From: Pelosinus sp. UFO1
GTDB taxonomy: Bacteria > Bacillota > Negativicutes > DSM-13327
DNA length: 64,000 bases
Reading direction: 5' to 3'
Assembly (NCBI RefSeq): GCF_000725345.1
Contig: NZ_CP008852.1
Coordinates: forward strand, 3,836,001 to 3,900,000
Below the pieces are notes generated by a model. The model had not been told where the DNA came from. It searched no databases and worked only from the letters and a program-made list of their open reading frames with translations. Positions 8,702-17,041 of this stretch are shown here, one piece after another (position 1 is the stretch's first letter; each line of letters opens with the position of its first letter). A program made the translations under genes and the position numbers.

Positions 8702-9862
8702 ATGACAACTAACTATCAAAAATCATTACTCAACACAACAAATGAAATAACCGAAGAATCAATCATCCTAGGTATAGCCATCACCTCAGCCGAAAAGAGG
8801 GAAATATACCATTTTCGTTATCAAGTTTATGTAGAAGAGATGTCCAAGCATCTCGATAAGGTAGATACTGTGAATAAATTATTATATGATGAATTTGATG
8901 AATGGGGCATTCTATTATTTGTAAAATTAGGTTCAGAGCTGATAGCTACTGCACGGATCAATATTGGCACTGTTGACGACTTTCCACGAGAAGAAGCAGC
9001 CTTTTTATCTCTAGACGCATTTCAAGATTGTCATACAGAACGTGGAAATCATCAATTCGCCTTTGTTACAAAAATAATGGTAGCTCCCGCGCACCGAAGC
9101 TCACAAGCGTTTTACCTACTGATAGCAAAATGTTATGAGCTTTGTTGCGGCAACCAGGTACAATTTATGTTTGGTATCTGCAATTTCCATTTAATACGCC
9201 TCTATGAGAAAATGGGCACTCACCGGTATGGCAAAAACTTTTTCCTTACAGGTTATGGCTTACAGACTCCTCTTGTCTTGCTCATTAATGATGTTCAACA
9301 TCTACGTATGGTACGTTCTCCCCTTTTCCGCATAGCGCGTAAAAGAGAAGCAGTAAATACGGAGGCGGTAGAATGGTTCCATAATAAATTCAGCAAGCAC
9401 TCCCCCATCATCAATAGTCAAAACGTTACCGAAGAAAAGTTATGGGCTGTTTTAAGTGAACGTTTGTCTTCTCTGCCAACGAAATCCATAACTATATTGA
9501 GTAATTTATCAATAACAGAGGCAAAAAAATTCCTACACTGCTGCGCCAGTTATGTACTATGTGATCCAGGCAATCTAATTACTACCCAAGGTGATGTCAG
9601 CTACACCTATAATATATTACTTTCTGGCAAGCTAAAGTCATTAACCTTCCTTCATCCAATTAAAGAATATTCTTTGCCTGGACAAAACTTCGGTGCAAAC
9701 GGATTAACCGAGCACAATAAGCACACAGAAGACATCGTCGCCACTGACTCAGCAGAAATATTGATACTCTCAGGTACTTCATTTCAAAAGTTTTCCCATT
9801 CTAACCCTGAGATTGCCCACAAGGTCGTACAAAACATTATAAAACTACGTAGTAGTAAATAA
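8702..9862 (+). CDS. FeeM-like N-acyltransferase fused to a cyclic-nucleotide-binding-like domain
   Basis: 386-aa protein in two parts. Residues 20-215 match the N-acyl amino acid synthase / autoinducer-synthase branch of the GNAT fold: HFRYQVYVEEM with Arg39, LYDEFDEWG with Asp63 and Asp66, and ATARIN with Arg85. These repeat the R...DxxD...R pattern of LuxI-type enzymes, followed by MVAPAHRSS in place of the acyl-CoA loop. Residues about 270-370 look like a cNMP-binding beta-barrel (ILLSGKLKSL, then PGQNFGANGL), without the classic FGE/RxA phosphate cassette and without a DNA-binding domain. The enzyme probably joins a fatty acyl chain to an amino acid or similar amine, with the C-terminal domain as a regulatory sensor. 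Substrate is unknown. Monocistronic, ending at the 9937 terminator. Confidence 0.8.
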   Translation: MTTNYQKSLLNTTNEITEESIILGIAITSAEKREIYHFRYQVYVEEMSKHLDKVDTVNKLLYDEFDEWGILLFVKLGSELIATARINIGTVDDFPREEAAFLSLDAFQDCHTERGNHQFAFVTKIMVAPAHRSSQAFYLLIAKCYELCCGNQVQFMFGICNFHLIRLYEKMGTHRYGKNFFLTGYGLQTPLVLLINDVQHLRMVRSPLFRIARKREAVNTEAVEWFHNKFSKHSPIINSQNVTEEKLWAVLSERLSSLPTKSITILSNLSITEAKKFLHCCASYVLCDPGNLITTQGDVSYTYNILLSGKLKSLTFLHPIKEYSLPGQNFGANGLTEHNKHTEDIVATDSAEILILSGTSFQKFSHSNPEIAHKVVQNIIKLRSSK

Positions 9863-9936
9863 AATCAATATTTTCATGAATTTAAGTACTTTAACTGTCC
9901 ATAAATTATCGTAAGCAAAAGAATTAAGCAAAACAA

Positions 9937-9967
9937 CTCCTTAGGCAACTAAGCCTAAGGAGCTGTT
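9937..9967. terminator. bidirectional terminator
   Basis: Perfect 10-bp stem CTCCTTAGGC / GCCTAAGGAG (9937-9946, 9953-9962) with a 6-nt loop and T-rich flanks on both strands. It can end the acyltransferase mRNA (plus) and the nucleoside-transporter operon (minus). Confidence 0.85.
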
Positions 9968-10089
9968 TTATTTCTATTCTCACATACATTTCTTTTTCTC
10001 TTTTTGTCTAGCTGGTAACACCCGCATGTTATTTTATGTATGGCAGCCTTAAAAGGTTACATAGTATCTATATTTACTTGCCCAAGTGC

Positions 10090-11034
10090 TTAACGTTTAC
10101 CATGTTCAAAGGGCTCACCTGAAGCCCGTGGAGGCTGAGAAGATTTAGAAAAGAGTACCAGGACCAGCAGTGTAATAACATACGGGAAAATTTTTAAAGC
10201 AACTCCTGGGATCTGAGCAAGCACCGGGCTCACTTGGGCGACATTAGCTATTGTGCTGGCAAAACCAAAAAAGAGTGTAGCACCAAGAATCCCTAAAGGC
10301 TTCCATTGTCCAAAAATTAGTGCCGCCAAAGCTAAAAATCCTAAACCGAAGACTGTTCCATTAAACTCACCAGAGTAAGTCGTCAGGATGATTGCACCAC
10401 CAAGCCCAGATAAAGCACCGGAAATGGCAACTGCTATATAGCGCATCTGATATACGTTAATACCAGCTGCATCGGCAGCATGGGGATGCTCGCCGCAAGC
10501 ACGCAAACGTAAACCAAATACTGTCTTATAGAGTACATAATAGGAAATAGCCAGGATGCCAAGCACCAGCCATGTTGTGGCATAGGTATTGGTAAATAAA
10601 ATTTTCCCAATAATGGGTAGTTCACTAAGCCCTGGTACATTGAAACGGGTAAAGCTTGCAACCTGTATATTGCCGCTACCAGTCAGATTACGAGCAATAA
10701 ATACAGTCAATGAGCCAGCAATCATATTAATCGCCGTGCCACTAATAACCTGATTGGCATTCAGACTAACGCTGGCAAACGCATGGAGCAGGGAAAAAAT
10801 TGCACCAGCCGCTGCGGCAACCAGAAGCCCTAACCAAAGCGCATCACTGTGCATGGTGGCTTGTAGTGAAAAAATAGTCAGTGCACCTGCAAAGGAACCA
10901 ACAACCATCAAACCTTCCAAACCGATATTTACAATACCACTACGCTCGGAATATAAGCCTCCTAAGGCAGTAATCAGCAGAGGAATCATATAGGCTACAG
11001 CGTAAGGTGATATCTGCTCAAAGATGATCCACAT
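10090..11034 (-). CDS. nupQ: nucleoside ABC transporter permease (NupQ/YufQ type)
   Basis: Second permease of a BMP-type nucleoside importer (314 aa, BPD_transp_2 fold, about nine hydrophobic segments). Family signatures include YSERSGIVNIGLEGLMVVG near residue 28, LRACGEHPHAADAAGI near 176 and the ALSGLGGA segment. It works with the permease just upstream (two-base gap), the double ATPase and the lipoprotein at 13746-14846. Last gene of the operon. Substrate is inferred from the neighbouring uridine phosphorylase: most likely pyrimidine and/or purine nucleosides. Confidence 0.92.
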   Translation of the reverse strand: MWIIFEQISPYAVAYMIPLLITALGGLYSERSGIVNIGLEGLMVVGSFAGALTIFSLQATMHSDALWLGLLVAAAAGAIFSLLHAFASVSLNANQVISGTAINMIAGSLTVFIARNLTGSGNIQVASFTRFNVPGLSELPIIGKILFTNTYATTWLVLGILAISYYVLYKTVFGLRLRACGEHPHAADAAGINVYQMRYIAVAISGALSGLGGAIILTTYSGEFNGTVFGLGFLALAALIFGQWKPLGILGATLFFGFASTIANVAQVSPVLAQIPGVALKIFPYVITLLVLVLFSKSSQPPRASGEPFEHGKR

Positions 11035-11036
11035 AC

Positions 11037-12107
11037 CTAATTACCTCCTTTGTTTCTATTTTTACTTTTTATTTTATCAAGAACCTTACAAATCAGTATA
11101 TTAGTTGCGGCAAAGTAAATGATCGTTGCGATAATTGTATCGGCGATTTCAGGCGGAATACTGGTCATTGCATTCATAAATCCCTTACCGGAATACAATG
11201 TTCCAAAAAACAAGGCTGCTGCCAATACTCCCCAAGGTGAATTAGCACCGAGCAAAGAAACTGCAATGCCATCAATTCCTTGGGAAGGCAGCACGCCAAT
11301 CTGAATATTCGTTGCGTAACCGGAGTAGAGGGTCATGCCGCCTAATCCTGCCAATGCTCCAGCAATCATCATGGAAAGTACAATGCTACGGCTAGCATTG
11401 ATACCCGCGTATTCCGCCGCATAACGATTAAACCCCACTGCCTTGAGCTCAAAACCAAGTGTTGTGCGCTGCAAGATGAATGCACTTACTAGTACCGCCA
11501 CCACCGCTAAGAATAATCCGATATTAATATATGAGCCATTAAATAATTGAGACAACCCTTCACTACGTAAAGATGCCTCAATTGGAATATTCCGTGACTC
11601 AGTTTCAAAGGCTCCTTTGAAATACGAGGGTACAAAATAATAGACAATCCAATACGCTATCCAATTAAACATAATCGTCGATACCACTTCATGGACATTA
11701 AACCTTGCTTTAAACCAGCCTGGCAGTGCTGCCCATAAGGCACCAGACACCATGGCAGTTATAGCCATAACTGTTAAAAGCACGGGCTTAGGAAGTTCCA
11801 GTGTTAAACCAACAGCCGTAGCACAAAAACCGCCAAATAACATCTGCCCTGCGGCACCAATATTAAAAAGACCTGTTTTAAAAGCAAAGGCAACTGATAA
11901 ACCAGTGAAAATTAGCGGTGTTGCGGTAGCCAGCGTATTGCCAATTCGCTCTAAGCTCATTAGACCGCCCCGGAACAAAAATTCATAGCCAAGCAAAGGA
12001 TCATGACCAGTCACTAACATAAACAAAGCACCAGCTAATAAACCTAAAAGGATGGTTAAAAGCAGGATCAGTGCATCTTTATTAATTTTAATATTAAAAT
12101 TTGTCAT
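11037..12107 (-). CDS. nupP: nucleoside ABC transporter permease (NupP/YufP type)
   Basis: First permease of the importer (356 aa). About ten membrane segments, with ATATPLIFTGLSVAFAFKTGLFNIGAAGQ at about residue 60 and LKAVGFNRYAAEYAGI near 220, both typical of the YufP/RbsC-like BPD_transp_2 family. Its start overlaps the end of the ATPase gene by 14 bases and its stop is two bases from the next permease gene, so the three transport genes are translationally coupled. Confidence 0.92.
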   Translation of the reverse strand: MTNFNIKINKDALILLLTILLGLLAGALFMLVTGHDPLLGYEFLFRGGLMSLERIGNTLATATPLIFTGLSVAFAFKTGLFNIGAAGQMLFGGFCATAVGLTLELPKPVLLTVMAITAMVSGALWAALPGWFKARFNVHEVVSTIMFNWIAYWIVYYFVPSYFKGAFETESRNIPIEASLRSEGLSQLFNGSYINIGLFLAVVAVLVSAFILQRTTLGFELKAVGFNRYAAEYAGINASRSIVLSMMIAGALAGLGGMTLYSGYATNIQIGVLPSQGIDGIAVSLLGANSPWGVLAAALFFGTLYSGKGFMNAMTSIPPEIADTIIATIIYFAATNILICKVLDKIKSKNRNKGGN

Positions 12108-13629
12108 CCTCCTGCTCCTCCCTTCGAATTCCTGCCATCATCAACCCTATTTTACACTCATTTGTCTCAGCAGCACTGACAAAACCAATTTGTTCACCAT
12201 TGCTGACAACCACGATGCGATCCGAAAGATTCAATATTTCATCGAGTTCCAGTGACACCAAGAGAACTGCATAACCTGCATCCCTTTGGGCGACCAAGCG
12301 TTTATGAATATACTCAATCGACCCTACATCCAACCCCCTGGTAGGCTGTACTGCAATGAGCACCTTCGGATTCAAACTTATTTCACGGCCGATGATCGCC
12401 TTCTGTTGATTACCGCCTGATAGAGATCGAGCACTAGTTATTGCTCCCTGTGCCGAACGTACATCAAAATGCTCCATAATCTCCTCTGCATACTGCCGAA
12501 TCGCCTTACGGTTGAGGAGGCTATTTTTTGAGAAGGGTTCTCGTCCATAAATTTCTAACACCATGTTATCTTCCAGGCTATAATCTAAAACCAGACCATG
12601 CTTCTGCCGATCCTCGGGCACATGAGCAAGGCCCGCATCAATACGCTGTTTGATTGTCATTTTGGTTATCTCATTACCATTTAGCCAAATTGATCCGGAT
12701 TCAGCTTTTCTAAGACCTGTAATTGCTTCTACCAACTCCGTTTGTCCATTGCCATCAACCCCTGCCACACCTACAATCTCGCCAGCGTGCACCCCAAGGG
12801 TAAAATTTTTCAAAGTTGCTGCTTTAGCATTATTCATGACCGTAAGATTCTCTATCTGTAATAATACAGCTCCAGGTTCTCGCTTTTCCTTTGCCACAGT
12901 AAAGGATATTTGGCGGCCTACCATCATTTCAGCCATCTCTTTTTCACTAGTAGAAGCTACGTCAACGGTTCCAACATATCGGCCACGCCTTATTACTGTG
13001 CAGCGATCAGCCACTGCCTTAATTTCTTTCAGCTTATGTGTTATGAGAATAATTGATTTCCCTTCCGCTACTAAATTTCTCATAATTTTCATCAAATCAA
13101 GTATTTCCTGAGGTGTAAGTACTGCCGTTGGCTCATCAAAAATAAGTACCTCAGCATTGCGATATAACATCTTCAAAATTTCAACGCGTTGTTGCATACC
13201 TACCGAAACATCCTCAATTTTAGCATCGGGATCCACATTTAATCCATAACGAATCGACAAGTCTTTTATACGCTTAGCAGCTGAAATGGTATTCAGTACG
13301 CCAAATTTGTTAGGTTCTTGCCCCAAAATAATATTTTCGGTAATTGTAAAATTATGAACTAGCTTAAAATGCTGATGTACCATCCCAATACCAAGTTCAT
13401 AAGCCACATTAGGATTATTGATATGTACTTCCTGCCCGCGTACGAAAATATTACCGCGATCAGGCTGATATAGTCCAAATAAAATACTCATCAGTGTAGA
13501 TTTCCCAGCACCGTTTTCCCCCAATAGAGCATGTATTTCACCCTGTTTAACAGCTAACGTAACTTCATCATTGGCGATAATTCCTTCAAATTCTTTGCGT
13601 ATGCCTCGCATTTCTACGACATACTCCAT
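12094..13629 (-). CDS. nupO: nucleoside ABC transporter ATPase, double domain (NupO/YufO type)
   Basis: 511-aa protein with two fused ABC ATPase domains, as in RbsA and YufO. The first has Walker A GENGAGKST, signature SVGMQQRVEIL and Walker B VLIFDEPTA. The second has the degenerate P-loop GVDGNGQTEL and signature LSGGNQQK, with Walker B-like VLIAVQPTRG in which the usual Asp-Glu is replaced; this is common in the family. I start it at ATG 13629, seven bases after GGGGAGG; the frame is open 27 codons further up, but there it runs through a hairpin. Energises the two permeases downstream. Confidence 0.93.
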   Translation of the reverse strand: MEYVVEMRGIRKEFEGIIANDEVTLAVKQGEIHALLGENGAGKSTLMSILFGLYQPDRGNIFVRGQEVHINNPNVAYELGIGMVHQHFKLVHNFTITENIILGQEPNKFGVLNTISAAKRIKDLSIRYGLNVDPDAKIEDVSVGMQQRVEILKMLYRNAEVLIFDEPTAVLTPQEILDLMKIMRNLVAEGKSIILITHKLKEIKAVADRCTVIRRGRYVGTVDVASTSEKEMAEMMVGRQISFTVAKEKREPGAVLLQIENLTVMNNAKAATLKNFTLGVHAGEIVGVAGVDGNGQTELVEAITGLRKAESGSIWLNGNEITKMTIKQRIDAGLAHVPEDRQKHGLVLDYSLEDNMVLEIYGREPFSKNSLLNRKAIRQYAEEIMEHFDVRSAQGAITSARSLSGGNQQKAIIGREISLNPKVLIAVQPTRGLDVGSIEYIHKRLVAQRDAGYAVLLVSLELDEILNLSDRIVVVSNGEQIGFVSAAETNECKIGLMMAGIRREEQEDDKF

Positions 13630-13658
13630 CTCTTTGCCTCCCCTATTAAGAGCCTTAC

Positions 13659-13720
13659 AAAAACAGGTCCGGACAGAAGAACCGCCCATAAACAAGCTGA
13701 GCTCTCTCACTTCCGGACCT
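13659..13720 (-). terminator. attenuator-like hairpin between lipoprotein and ATPase genes
   Basis: 9-bp stem AGGTCCGGA/TCCGGACCT (13712-13720 with 13665-13673, in transcript order), a 38-nt loop, then GTTTTTG on the minus strand. Fits a partial terminator that lets the binding protein be made in excess of the transporter. Confidence 0.55.
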
Positions 13721-13745
13721 CTTCTAAGGACCTCTCACATTCTAA

Positions 13746-14846
13746 TTAACGGAATAGACCATCGCCTTTTGCTGCTACCGTAATTTTACCCGTTTTCAGA
13801 TTTTCAAAAACTTCCTTTACCTTACTCACAACATCTTCTCTCAAATTCGGATTTGTGGCAGGAATACCTACGCCATCATTTTTTGCATTAAAAGTAAGGG
13901 TTTGACCACCAGGGAATGTACCATCTTTTACGCCTTTGATCATATCATAGGCAGCTTGGTTGATGCATTTCACAGCGGAAGTCAAAATGACAGATTTGGT
14001 TTTCCCCTCATCGTAGAAGCCCTGTGAATATTGATCTACGTCAACCCCAACCACCCAGACTGGATGATTTGCTTTGGTACGAGCTACAGCTTCATTAATG
14101 ACACCTACACCTACGCCGCCTGCAGCAGCGAAAACAACATTTACGCCCTTGTCATACATTTGCGCAGCCAGCTGTTGTCCAGCTGCCACGTCATTGAAAG
14201 TCCCCTGATAGATAACATTTTCGGCTTTAAGACCAATTTTCGTCCCTAGGTTGGCATTCGCATACGTAACACCTTGCTGGAATCCCCAGTTAAAGCGCTG
14301 TACCGCTGGAATTTCCATACCGCCAATAAACCCAAACTCACCGTTTTTAATTTGTAGTGCTGCCGCAACTCCCGCCATAAAACCGGCCTCATGCTCAGCA
14401 AAATTGATGGAAACAGTGTTGTTGCCTACCTTTGCTTTAGAATAGTCGCTGCCTGGGTGAGGAACGCCATCGAGCAATACGAATTTCGTATCTGCATATT
14501 TTTCTTGGGCTGTAAAAATTGAATTCTCAAATTTAAAGCCAGGTGTTATGATAAGTTTGTAGCCTGCGTCATGTAAATTAGCAATTTCTTTATCATAGTC
14601 TGCCTCTGTTGTACCGTTGGGACGAAGATACTTAGGTTTAAAAGAAAAATCAGTACCAGCTTTCATAATTCCTTCCCATGTCCCTTGATTAAAGGATTTG
14701 TCATCAATCGTGCCAGCATCAGTAACCATGCCAACCATTAAGTTACCAGCAGCAGGGACTTTCGTCTCTTGCTTGCTAGAACACCCTAGAAAAAAGACGG
14801 ACATAACGATCAAAAGTAATAATAAGGGTAAACTTTTCTTATTCAT
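13746..14846 (-). CDS. BMP family nucleoside-binding lipoprotein
   Basis: Substrate-binding subunit of the importer (366 aa; Bmp/Med/PnrA family). Signal sequence residues 1-21 with lipobox FFLGC and lipidated Cys22. The mature part carries MVGMVTDAGTIDDKSFNQG, the family N-terminal strand, and later VVFAAAGGVGVGVI and WVVGVDVDQYSQG, the nucleoside-contact strands of PnrA-like proteins. First gene of the transporter unit, separated from the ATPase by a partial terminator. Upstream at 14919-14931 is the dyad shared with the Crp-like regulator's promoter region. Confidence 0.94.
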   Translation of the reverse strand: MNKKSLPLLLLLIVMSVFFLGCSSKQETKVPAAGNLMVGMVTDAGTIDDKSFNQGTWEGIMKAGTDFSFKPKYLRPNGTTEADYDKEIANLHDAGYKLIITPGFKFENSIFTAQEKYADTKFVLLDGVPHPGSDYSKAKVGNNTVSINFAEHEAGFMAGVAAALQIKNGEFGFIGGMEIPAVQRFNWGFQQGVTYANANLGTKIGLKAENVIYQGTFNDVAAGQQLAAQMYDKGVNVVFAAAGGVGVGVINEAVARTKANHPVWVVGVDVDQYSQGFYDEGKTKSVILTSAVKCINQAAYDMIKGVKDGTFPGGQTLTFNAKNDGVGIPATNPNLREDVVSKVKEVFENLKTGKITVAAKGDGLFR

Positions 14847-14918
14847 TTCTTTGTCCTCCTAATTATTCAAAATTTCAGAATTTACTTAAATTTTATTATG
14901 AAGCATGCTGTAAAAAAA

Positions 14919-14931
14919 GGACACATGTCTA
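14919..14931. promoter_or_regulatory. Crp/Fnr-type site in front of the nucleoside transport operon
   Basis: GGACACATGTCTA here and GGACACCTGTCTA at 16103-16115 differ at one position. On the minus strand the dyad centre lies about 29-30 bases before a TAAAAT that could be the -10 element. That is the spacing of a class II Crp/Fnr activator site. Confidence 0.6.
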
Positions 14932-14939
14932 CTTTATGA

Positions 14940-15166
14940 AAAGATTTATCCGATGACTAAACCGCTCTAAGACTCCCATCTTCATCTCGTTAACAGCCTG
15001 TAATATCCTGCCCTCTGGTTAGGATAACAGTCTGTAAAACTCGAAGTAAGTTCGCTCTAAGGATTTTCGAATCCAAGGCTCACTTATATAAGTGGGAGTT
15101 AAGAGTGGCTAAGTCCCTGGATAAGAAGGGCTAAGATTTAGCTGGAGTTAAAACTCCATCTAAATC
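14940..15166 (-). other. hairpin-rich intergenic segment after udp
   Basis: About 230 bp without a gene. It holds a perfect palindrome CACTTATATAAGTG, direct repeats of AACAGYCTGTAA and, next to the udp stop, a 15-bp stem with one mismatch (15135-15149 with 15152-15166) that probably ends the udp mRNA although its T-run is poor. Other hairpins may belong to a dispersed structured repeat or a processed 3' UTR. Confidence 0.45.
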
Positions 15167-15180
15167 AAGTCTTCTTTATC

Positions 15181-15951
15181 TTAGCGCCCTTCCTTCATTT
15201 TCTGATCTTGGATAATCAACAAACGTACAGCCTCTACTGCGACGGCGATCGCCGCCGTTGTATCGTGAACAGTTTGATTAGATAATCCCGCTTTCTCACG
15301 CTCCTGATTCCAAACTACCGATAATACGCAGCCTGCCCGCGCTCGTAGCACACTGGCTACTGTATACAGCGCCGCTGACTCCATTTCAGAAGCTAGACAG
15401 CCCGATTTAATCCAAGCATTCCACTTGTAGAGTAACTCTTCACCGATCGGCATTCGACTAGGACTGTGCTGTCCATAAAATGAGTCTTTGCACTGGACTA
15501 CGCCTGTATGAAAGCGATTTCCTAACTGCTTTGCTGCATTCACTAGCGTACAGGCAGTATCGAAATCAGCAACCGCTGGGTACTCAATTGGTGCATATTC
15601 TTTTGAAGTCCCCTCCATGCGAACCGCTGCAGTTGCAATTACGATATCCCCGCTCATAACGTCTTGCTGCATACCGCCACATGTACCAATTCGGATAAAA
15701 GTCCTAACTCCTGCCATATATAATTCCTCTACGGCAATAGCAGTGGAAGGACCACCGATTCCAGTCGAAGTCACCAGCACGCGCTCCCCCTGCAAAGTCC
15801 CAGCATAGGTTTTATATTCTCGGTTGGATTTTACAAATACGGGATTCTCCAGTAACTGGGCAATTTTTTCTACACGGCCCGGATCACCGGGAAGTATGGC
15901 ATATTGAGCCCCTTGTTCTGGAGTTAAACCAATATGATATAGTTCACTCAT
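15181..15951 (-). CDS. udp: uridine phosphorylase
   Basis: Cytoplasmic nucleoside phosphorylase, 256 aa, of the PNP/UDP family: nucleoside + phosphate to base + ribose-1-phosphate. Shows [16 protein letters not shown] (phosphate site) at 18-33, [16 protein letters not shown] near 77, RIGTCGGMQ near 100 and EMESAALY near 190. The order and spacing follow E. coli Udp rather than PNP. Started at ATG 15951, eight bases after AGGAGG; a longer frame lacks a ribosome site. It lies upstream of the nucleoside importer on the same strand, so uptake and cleavage are paired, and is divergent from the Crp-like regulator. Confidence 0.9.
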   Translation of the reverse strand: MSELYHIGLTPEQGAQYAILPGDPGRVEKIAQLLENPVFVKSNREYKTYAGTLQGERVLVTSTGIGGPSTAIAVEELYMAGVRTFIRIGTCGGMQQDVMSGDIVIATAAVRMEGTSKEYAPIEYPAVADFDTACTLVNAAKQLGNRFHTGVVQCKDSFYGQHSPSRMPIGEELLYKWNAWIKSGCLASEMESAALYTVASVLRARAGCVLSVVWNQEREKAGLSNQTVHDTTAAIAVAVEAVRLLIIQDQKMKEGR

Positions 15952-16102
15952 ATATAAAGCCTCCTTAATTATTTCAGCAACTACCAATTAAACTGTTTGG
16001 TCCTATGCAAAGGATACCTCTTTTGCATACACCTCCAATACATTTATTTCCAACTAAGTTATATTTTATTAAGATTTTATTATTAATTGAACTGAAAAGA
16101 TA

Positions 16103-16115
16103 GGACACCTGTCTA
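16103..16115. promoter_or_regulatory. Crp/Fnr-type site between udp and the regulator gene
   Basis: Near-identical to the motif at 14919-14931. It lies 52-64 bases before the regulator's ATG and 152 bases before the udp ATG. It is centred about 29 bases before a TATCTT that could be the regulator's -10, suggesting autoregulation and possibly udp control. Confidence 0.55.
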
Positions 16116-16166
16116 TTTTTGTTGAAAAGAAATAAGTATCTTGCTTATCCTAAAGGAGGTATACAA

Positions 16167-16874
16167 ATGCTTGGAATATACGATGTTACTTCATTCAATG
16201 AATTAACCCTCTCCGCCCCAGTCAGACAGATGCTACAGCATATGCCTGAGGCAATACGCAATGCCGCGTCTCGGGTGACACTACGAAAAGATTCTATTCT
16301 TGTGAAAGCGAATGATCCTAGTGACTATGTCTATCTAGTACTGAGCGGACGTATGGAAGCTCTAGCTGAATATTCTTCTGGCATCAACTATTCCTTTACA
16401 GAGTTTACTGCCTTCGATATTATCGGTGAGATGGAGGCCATCACGGGTGATTCTCACTACGCCGTTACGATAAAAGCCCAAACTACTTGCAAGACCATTC
16501 GTATGTCTAAGGAAACATTTCTAGACTGGATGCGGCAAAGTCCTGATGCCTCATTTACGCTTTGTCAATTGGTTACAAAAAAACTTTTCTCTCAAATTAA
16601 AACTGACCGCAACTTTTTATTTTTGGATGCCATTGACCGCTTTGTTTTGCATTTGATTGCTTGTTACCAAAAGCGCAGCGTTGATTCCACACTTTTTTTG
16701 AAATCAACCCGTCAGCAAATTGCTGATGAAATCGGTTTTTGTACCAAAACCGTCAATCGATGCGTCAAGCGGCTATCACAAAAAGGGTACCTCACTTTGG
16801 AACGCAACAAAATTGTCGTAAATAAAGAACAATATGAAAAACTAACTGCTCTGAATATAAGACAAAGTAACTAA
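16167..16874 (+). CDS. Crp/Fnr family transcriptional regulator
   Basis: 235 aa. Residues 20-125 are a cyclic-nucleotide-binding-type beta-barrel (LVKANDPSDYVYLVLSGRME ... FDIIGEMEAITGD ... SKETFLDWM). Residues 150-225 are a winged helix-turn-helix (STRQQIADEIGFCTKTVNRCVKRL). No N-terminal Fe-S cysteine cluster is evident, so it is not an Fnr oxygen sensor. Started at ATG 16167, seven bases after AAAGGAGG; the frame is open 16 codons further up from a TTG but lacks a ribosome site there. Probably an activator of nucleoside uptake and breakdown, inferred from the shared dyads at 14919 and 16103. Confidence 0.9.
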   Translation: MLGIYDVTSFNELTLSAPVRQMLQHMPEAIRNAASRVTLRKDSILVKANDPSDYVYLVLSGRMEALAEYSSGINYSFTEFTAFDIIGEMEAITGDSHYAVTIKAQTTCKTIRMSKETFLDWMRQSPDASFTLCQLVTKKLFSQIKTDRNFLFLDAIDRFVLHLIACYQKRSVDSTLFLKSTRQQIADEIGFCTKTVNRCVKRLSQKGYLTLERNKIVVNKEQYEKLTALNIRQSN

Positions 16875-16934
16875 GAAATTTATAAATTTTCTTTGAAAGA
16901 TCCATATTTCTATTATAGTTTTATATAAATAATA

Positions 16935-16963
16935 AACTCCTGCGAAGTTACTTTGCAGGAGTT
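16935..16963 (+). terminator. terminator with a stem shared by three sites in the window
   Basis: Stem AACTCCTGC-AAGT / ACTT-GCAGGAGTT with one mismatch, 60 bases past the Crp-like gene. The CCTGCAAAG/CTTTGCAGG stem recurs at 38969-39002 and 48227-48257. Confidence 0.75.
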
Positions 16964-17041
16964 GTTGATATATTAAATTTTATAATGGTTGCAGTTGTTC
17001 GGTATTGGAATTGTCCCGGCGAGTTACCTTCGCATAAGAGT

